From: Roseateles toxinivorans | Lineage (GTDB): Bacteria > Pseudomonadota > Gammaproteobacteria > Burkholderiales > Burkholderiaceae_C | Length of the DNA: 40,303 nucleotides | Direction of reading: 5' to 3' | Assembly: GCA_945898095.1 (NCBI GenBank) | Contig: CAMDHE010000030.1 | Location: forward strand, 1-40,303 | Shown: in pieces, positions 37,299 to 40,303 of the stretch | Numbering within the stretch: the stretch's first letter is position 1 | Layout: each line of letters begins with the position of its first letter | Program-made: the position numbers and the translations under genes | Notes under the pieces: model-generated | Database searches by the model: none | Told to the model about the DNA's origin: nothing | The model's input: only the letters and a program-made list of their open reading frames with translations

Positions 37299-37710
37299 TG
37301 CACGCCTCCGCTGCGTTACCCAGGCGTTGCGCTGCCACCAGCAGGCGGGCCAGGTCTTCCTCGGTGGCGCCGTCGCGCTTCACCACGTCGGCGATCACCA
37401 GCACGGCCACAGTGGACTCGAACGCCATCAGCGACAGCACGTCAGAAGCGTTGAATGGGCGCCTGGTGGGCTTTGCGCAGTGTCCGGGCTTGTCTGGGTA
37501 GAGGTCGGCGAAAGACAGGCCCACAGCGCCTAGGATGGCCTCGACGCTATCGCCGCCGTGGTCGTGCAGCAGCACAGTGCCGTCGTCCAGTTCGCGGACT
37601 GACAGAGACGGGCTCTTGTCCTCCCTGGTCGGGCAGCTTGCGCTCCACTTGCCGGGGCCGGTGCGCTTGACGCGTTGCAGGCGGGACAACAGCTTGTCGG
37701 CGGCGCTCAT
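37285..37710 (-). CDS. Primase-type zinc-domain protein without catalytic domain
   Basis: 141 residues from ATG 37710 (MSAADKLLSRLQRVKRTGPG). The segment CPTREDKSPSLSVRELDDG with LLHDHGGDSVEAIL matches the N-terminal CHC2-like domain of phage and plasmid primases. In relatives the metal ligands are usually Cys, His and two Cys; here only the first Cys is kept (CPTR, then HDHGGD), so zinc binding is doubtful. The rest (SDVLSLMAFESTVAVLVIADVV) is helical, with no TOPRIM or AEP motif. It may be a recruitment factor for the helicase. Start overlaps the previous stop (ATGA). Confidence 0.7.
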   Translation of the reverse strand: MSAADKLLSRLQRVKRTGPGKWSASCPTREDKSPSLSVRELDDGTVLLHDHGGDSVEAILGAVGLSFADLYPDKPGHCAKPTRRPFNASDVLSLMAFESTVAVLVIADVVKRDGATEEDLARLLVAAQRLGNAAEACNGPR

Positions 37711-37973
37711 TGCTGCTGGCCCGCAATGCGGCGCAGCATGTTGCCCACTGCGCGTAGGCAGGGCAACTCTCGCGCCATGCCCCAGCGGCACAGCAGGTAG
37801 CCACCCGACGCCAGTTCTTGCAACGCGCAGCCGCAGCGCGCCGCCTGCGCGGTCATCGTTGCCAGTGCTTTACCGTTGACATCGTCGTTGGCAAAATGCA
37901 GGTGTTGGTTGTTGTGAGTCTCGGGGGCGTTGGTGCCGCAAACACCAGCGCCCTTGCTATATGGGCCGTGCAT
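37707..37973 (-). CDS. Small element protein, 88 residues
   Basis: ATG 37973 directly follows the alpA stop (37974-37976), and its TGA overlaps the next ATG. The C-terminal half reads ALQELASGGYLLCRWGMARE, a segment seen in short unnamed proteins of Burkholderiales prophages and islands as far as I recall. The first 30 residues (MHGPYSKGAGVCGTNAPETH) look less conserved, so the true start may be further in. Function unknown. Confidence 0.6.
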   Translation of the reverse strand: MHGPYSKGAGVCGTNAPETHNNQHLHFANDDVNGKALATMTAQAARCGCALQELASGGYLLCRWGMARELPCLRAVGNMLRRIAGQQQ

Positions 37974-38174
37974 CTACTGCACCTCGGCCTGTTGCGCCAG
38001 GAACGCCTCGACCTGGTCGAGATCCCAGACGGTGGTGTTCGGTCCCAACTTGAACGGTGCCGGGAATTTGGACTGTGCCACCCAGCGCCAAAGTGTTGCC
38101 GGACTTACCGGCAGGCGGCCTGCTCTGTGCTTGGTGGTCGCCAGGTCGGCGATACGAATTACACGTTGTGCCAT
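37974..38174 (-). CDS. AlpA family transcriptional regulator / excisionase
   Basis: 66 residues. A winged-helix domain of the AlpA/MerR type: VIRIADLATTKHRAGRLPVS, then SPATLWRWVAQSKFPAPFKL, and a closing helix DLDQVEAFLAQ. AlpA activates the integrase gene of its element or acts as an excisionase. GAGGGG precedes the ATG. A 107-base gap before it (38175-38281) is the only sizeable one in the operon, so it probably has its own promoter there. Confidence 0.85.
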   Translation of the reverse strand: MAQRVIRIADLATTKHRAGRLPVSPATLWRWVAQSKFPAPFKLGPNTTVWDLDQVEAFLAQQAEVQ

Positions 38175-38281
38175 CGAAACCCCTCGCGCAGTCCTATCAG
38201 TGCGCCGGGGTGACGGTGTGCCATCCCTTGCTGCGCGCTAACTCCGGTTGCGTTGGGGTAAACGATAGAACGACAGGCCTG

Positions 38282-38755
38282 CTATATCACTGGCGGATAT
38301 TCCGACAATACTTTCCTGTAGGGACCCGCGAGGTGCAGCAGCAAGTCAACGTCCAGGCTTTGCATTGGCTTCCATGTTGAGCGAATGGCATGGGCATCGG
38401 ACTCTTCCAACGGCTTATCGTTTATTGCTGCCCTTTGGTCGCACAGCGCTAAAGCGATCTGCTTAGGCCCGTACCCTCTTTTACTGAGCAAAGCGGCTAG
38501 TGCACCTAGATGCTGCTGCCACTCTGGAAAGGGGTCCCTTGGTCTGCCTCGGTCTCTGGCAATGAACAGCGCTTTGTCAGGCCGAACGCCGTCCAGTAGC
38601 TCTGTAATGCGCTCGGCCAGATAGAACCTCAGATCGGCTGGCAAGTTGTTGGCATCGAGACCTGAACGACAGAGTCTCAATGCTTCGAGACCCGCCTCGG
38701 CGTCGCCAGCCAGCGCCCTGTTGATCGTCTCTTCCCGGTACTCGCCATCAGTCAT
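38282..38755 (-). CDS. Hypothetical element protein coupled to integrase
   Basis: 157 residues starting MTDGEYREETINRALAGDAE. It is mostly helical: DLRFYLAERITELLDG, EWQQHLGALAALLSKRGYG and ALALCDQRAAIND. No known domain is seen. Its ATG overlaps the integrase stop by four bases, so the two are made together. This linkage suggests a role with recombination or element control, but that is inference. Confidence 0.7.
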   Translation of the reverse strand: MTDGEYREETINRALAGDAEAGLEALRLCRSGLDANNLPADLRFYLAERITELLDGVRPDKALFIARDRGRPRDPFPEWQQHLGALAALLSKRGYGPKQIALALCDQRAAINDKPLEESDAHAIRSTWKPMQSLDVDLLLHLAGPYRKVLSEYPPVI

Positions 38756-40005
38756 GCAACCGCCTTGTGCATCTGCACGACGTTGTCGCCGACCGCAGGC
38801 GCGGTGCCAAGAAACTTGGCCCAGTCGGCCATCAGGTTGCGCCTCTTTTCGAACAGGTCACTACGCTGGTAAGACGCGACAGTGCCGTCGCCAATCGCGT
38901 GCGCCAGCGCCATCTCGCGAACCTCGGACGGATAGGCCGTTGACGATGCGCACCAACTGGAAAAGCTCGCCCGGAACCCATGAGGAACGGCATCGACTTC
39001 CATGCGCCGCATCACAGCCGTCAAAGCCATGTCAGATAACGGCTTGCCAGCCCTCGCGCCAGGAAATAGCAAGTCTGATCCTTCCATCCTCGGCAGTGCC
39101 TCCAACAGCGCCACAGCCTCATCCGACAGCGGCACACTGTGCGCCCTGCCCGACTTCATGCGCTCGCCGGGGATGCTCCAGGTCTTGGTCGCCAAGTCGA
39201 TCTCAGCCCAGGTCGCCAACCGTGCCTCGCCCGATCTGCACGCCACCAACACCACGAACTCCAAGCAACGTGCGCTAGTGCCAGGAACATCGCGCAGCCG
39301 TTGAATGAACTCGAACAATTCACCAGCAGGCAACGCCCTATGCCCAACGACCGGTGCAACCTTCGACGGAGCGGCCAAGAGCTTGTCTAGATTGCCCTTC
39401 CAGCGTGCCGGGTTGTCGCCGGTGCGGAACTTGCGCACAGACGCCCAATCCAACACCAACTCGATGCGATTGCGCACGCGGTTGATGGTCTCGTTCTTGG
39501 TCGTCCAATGTGGCTCGACGATGGCGATGATGTGCTCGATGCGCACGCTGCGCACCAACAAGTCGCCGATGGTCGGGTAGACGTAGGTTGCCAGGGTATT
39601 CGACCACTGTTTTTCGTGTTTGGCATTGCGCCAGCCGGGTTTCATGGCCTTGATGTACGCCTCGGCGCAACGCTTGAACGTCCAATCAAGCGCCTTAGCT
39701 TCGATCTGCTGTTCGACGATGGTTTGCCGTGCCGTGGCGCGCTGCAAGACCGGGTCGATGCCGTTGGCAATGTCATCTCGGGTTTGCTGCGCCTTCTCAC
39801 GCGCCAGGGCAACGCCGACGCCGGGATATGCGCCCAAGCCGATCTCGCGCCGCTTGTCGCCCACCTTGATGCGCAACAACCAAGACCGTGCGCCCGACTT
39901 GGAAACCTGCAACATCAAGCCCGCCACGCCACCAACCGGGTTCAAGCCAACGGCGGTAATCCTGCCAACCTGAAGCGGCCCTAGTTCCTTAGCAATACGC
40001 GGCAT
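38752..40005 (-). CDS. int: P4-type tyrosine integrase
   Basis: 417 residues. The N-terminal DUF4102-like domain (VGGVAGLMLQVSKSGARSWLLR) leads to a core-binding domain and the catalytic domain. Active-site residues are seen: Arg in LVACRSGEARLATWAEID, Lys near MKSGRAHSVPLS, His-x-x-Arg in PHGFRASFSSWC, His in ALAHAIGDG and nucleophile Tyr in VASYQRSDLF. It catalyses insertion and excision at tRNA 3' ends. GAGGGG lies six bases before ATG 40005. It sits 167 bases from attR and reads towards the tRNA side. Confidence 0.95.
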   Translation of the reverse strand: MPRIAKELGPLQVGRITAVGLNPVGGVAGLMLQVSKSGARSWLLRIKVGDKRREIGLGAYPGVGVALAREKAQQTRDDIANGIDPVLQRATARQTIVEQQIEAKALDWTFKRCAEAYIKAMKPGWRNAKHEKQWSNTLATYVYPTIGDLLVRSVRIEHIIAIVEPHWTTKNETINRVRNRIELVLDWASVRKFRTGDNPARWKGNLDKLLAAPSKVAPVVGHRALPAGELFEFIQRLRDVPGTSARCLEFVVLVACRSGEARLATWAEIDLATKTWSIPGERMKSGRAHSVPLSDEAVALLEALPRMEGSDLLFPGARAGKPLSDMALTAVMRRMEVDAVPHGFRASFSSWCASSTAYPSEVREMALAHAIGDGTVASYQRSDLFEKRRNLMADWAKFLGTAPAVGDNVVQMHKAVA

Positions 40006-40046
40006 TTTTGACCCCTCATCTAACCCCCCAAAGGGTTTGCGCTTGA

Positions 40047-40075
40047 ATGCTACAGCGTGAGATGGGATAAATCAA
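40047..40075 (-). promoter_or_regulatory. Candidate int promoter
   Basis: On the minus strand TTGATT (40075-40070) and TAGCAT (40052-40047) are 17 bases apart, 42 bases before the int ATG. It lies inside the element, so int stays expressible in both the integrated and the circular form. Confidence 0.5.
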
Positions 40076-40172
40076 TGCGATGCAAGAAAAACACGTAAAC
40101 AAGGGGGTCAGAGAATGATTGACCACTAACTTTTATGCGCATTGAGACGGGGTAAAGTTCTACGGAGACGGA

Positions 40173-40187
40173 CGCCCTCTCCGCCAG
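40173..40187 (+). repeat. attR, 15-bp core
   Basis: CGCCCTCTCCGCCAG is the second copy of the tRNA 3' end. What follows (40188 onward) reads as the original downstream flank of tRNA-Ser. Confidence 0.88.
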
Positions 40188-40194
40188 AACATAA

Positions 40195-40225
40195 CCCCAA
40201 GTAATTGATTTACTTGGGGTTTTTT
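40195..40225 (+). terminator. Original tRNA-Ser terminator, displaced by the element
   Basis: CCCCAAGTA (40195-40203) pairs with TACTTGGGG (40211-40219), then six T (40220-40225). Before integration it would have been eight bases after the tRNA copy of the core, and it is now 5.5 kb away. Confidence 0.88.
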
Positions 40226-40303
40226 CCATTTTGAAGTTGCGTTTCAGTCGCCCGCCCATCCACCTAGATCCAAAGGGTGGTCAGTCCAGGCGGCCAGCCT
40301 ATC

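Noticed and set aside
40050-40259. Minus-strand open frame of 69 codons at the right junction
   Set aside because: It crosses attR, the tRNA terminator and the int promoter, and has no ribosome site.

Overview
The window is chromosomal DNA of a GC-rich betaproteobacterium, most likely a member of the Burkholderiales. The evidence is gene order and protein type: tatD-pilZ-holB-tmk-mltG divergent from ygfZ-DUF4936, the translation cluster rimP-nusA-infB-rbfA-truB-typA, a 432-residue isocitrate lyase and nfeD-qmcA. A PEP-CTERM protein fits an exopolysaccharide-forming environmental species. No species can be named from the sequence alone.

Layout. 1-613 is the 5' part of an L-2-haloacid dehalogenase gene that runs off the left edge. 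614-1164 is an intergenic stretch with two 145-bp tandem copies of a palindromic repeat. 1165-1502 is an orphan ribbon-helix-helix antitoxin followed by a 32-codon stump of its PIN toxin. 1466-5879 (minus) is a compact run: ankyrin protein, tatD, PilZ, holB, tmk, mltG. 5916-7141 (plus) is ygfZ and DUF4936. 7143-11066 (minus) is a four-gene operon of exported proteins: a small Ig-like protein, a TolB-like propeller, a propeller with a C-terminal dockerin, and a cohesin-like protein with a PEP-CTERM anchor. 11290-13061 is a thioesterase-GNAT fusion and an HSL-type esterase. 13245-14543 is aceA. 14826-20937 is rhlE, dusA, fhs, a 3-hydroxyisobutyryl-CoA hydrolase and an EamA transporter. 21061-29497 is the translation/transcription operon rimP to typA. 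29868-34505 is fabI, a basic amino-acid decarboxylase, nfeD and qmcA.

34562-34651 is tRNA-Ser(GGA). A 5.5-kb integrated element is inserted at its 3' end, between 15-bp direct repeats at 34638-34652 and 40173-40187. It carries a P4-type integrase, an AlpA regulator, a primase-type zinc-domain protein, a RepA-like AAA+ helicase, a DUF5681 protein and several small unknown proteins, nearly all overlapping and on the minus strand. It has no capsid, packaging or conjugation gene that I can recognise, so it looks like a minimal satellite or integrative plasmid. A dense cluster of GTTGC/GCAAC motifs inside one of its genes is a candidate replication origin. The tRNA's native terminator now lies beyond the element at about 40195-40225.

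The two parts most likely to hold undescribed biology are the anchored cohesin/dockerin operon (7143-11066) and the tRNA-Ser element (34638-40187). The rest is mostly conserved housekeeping sequence.
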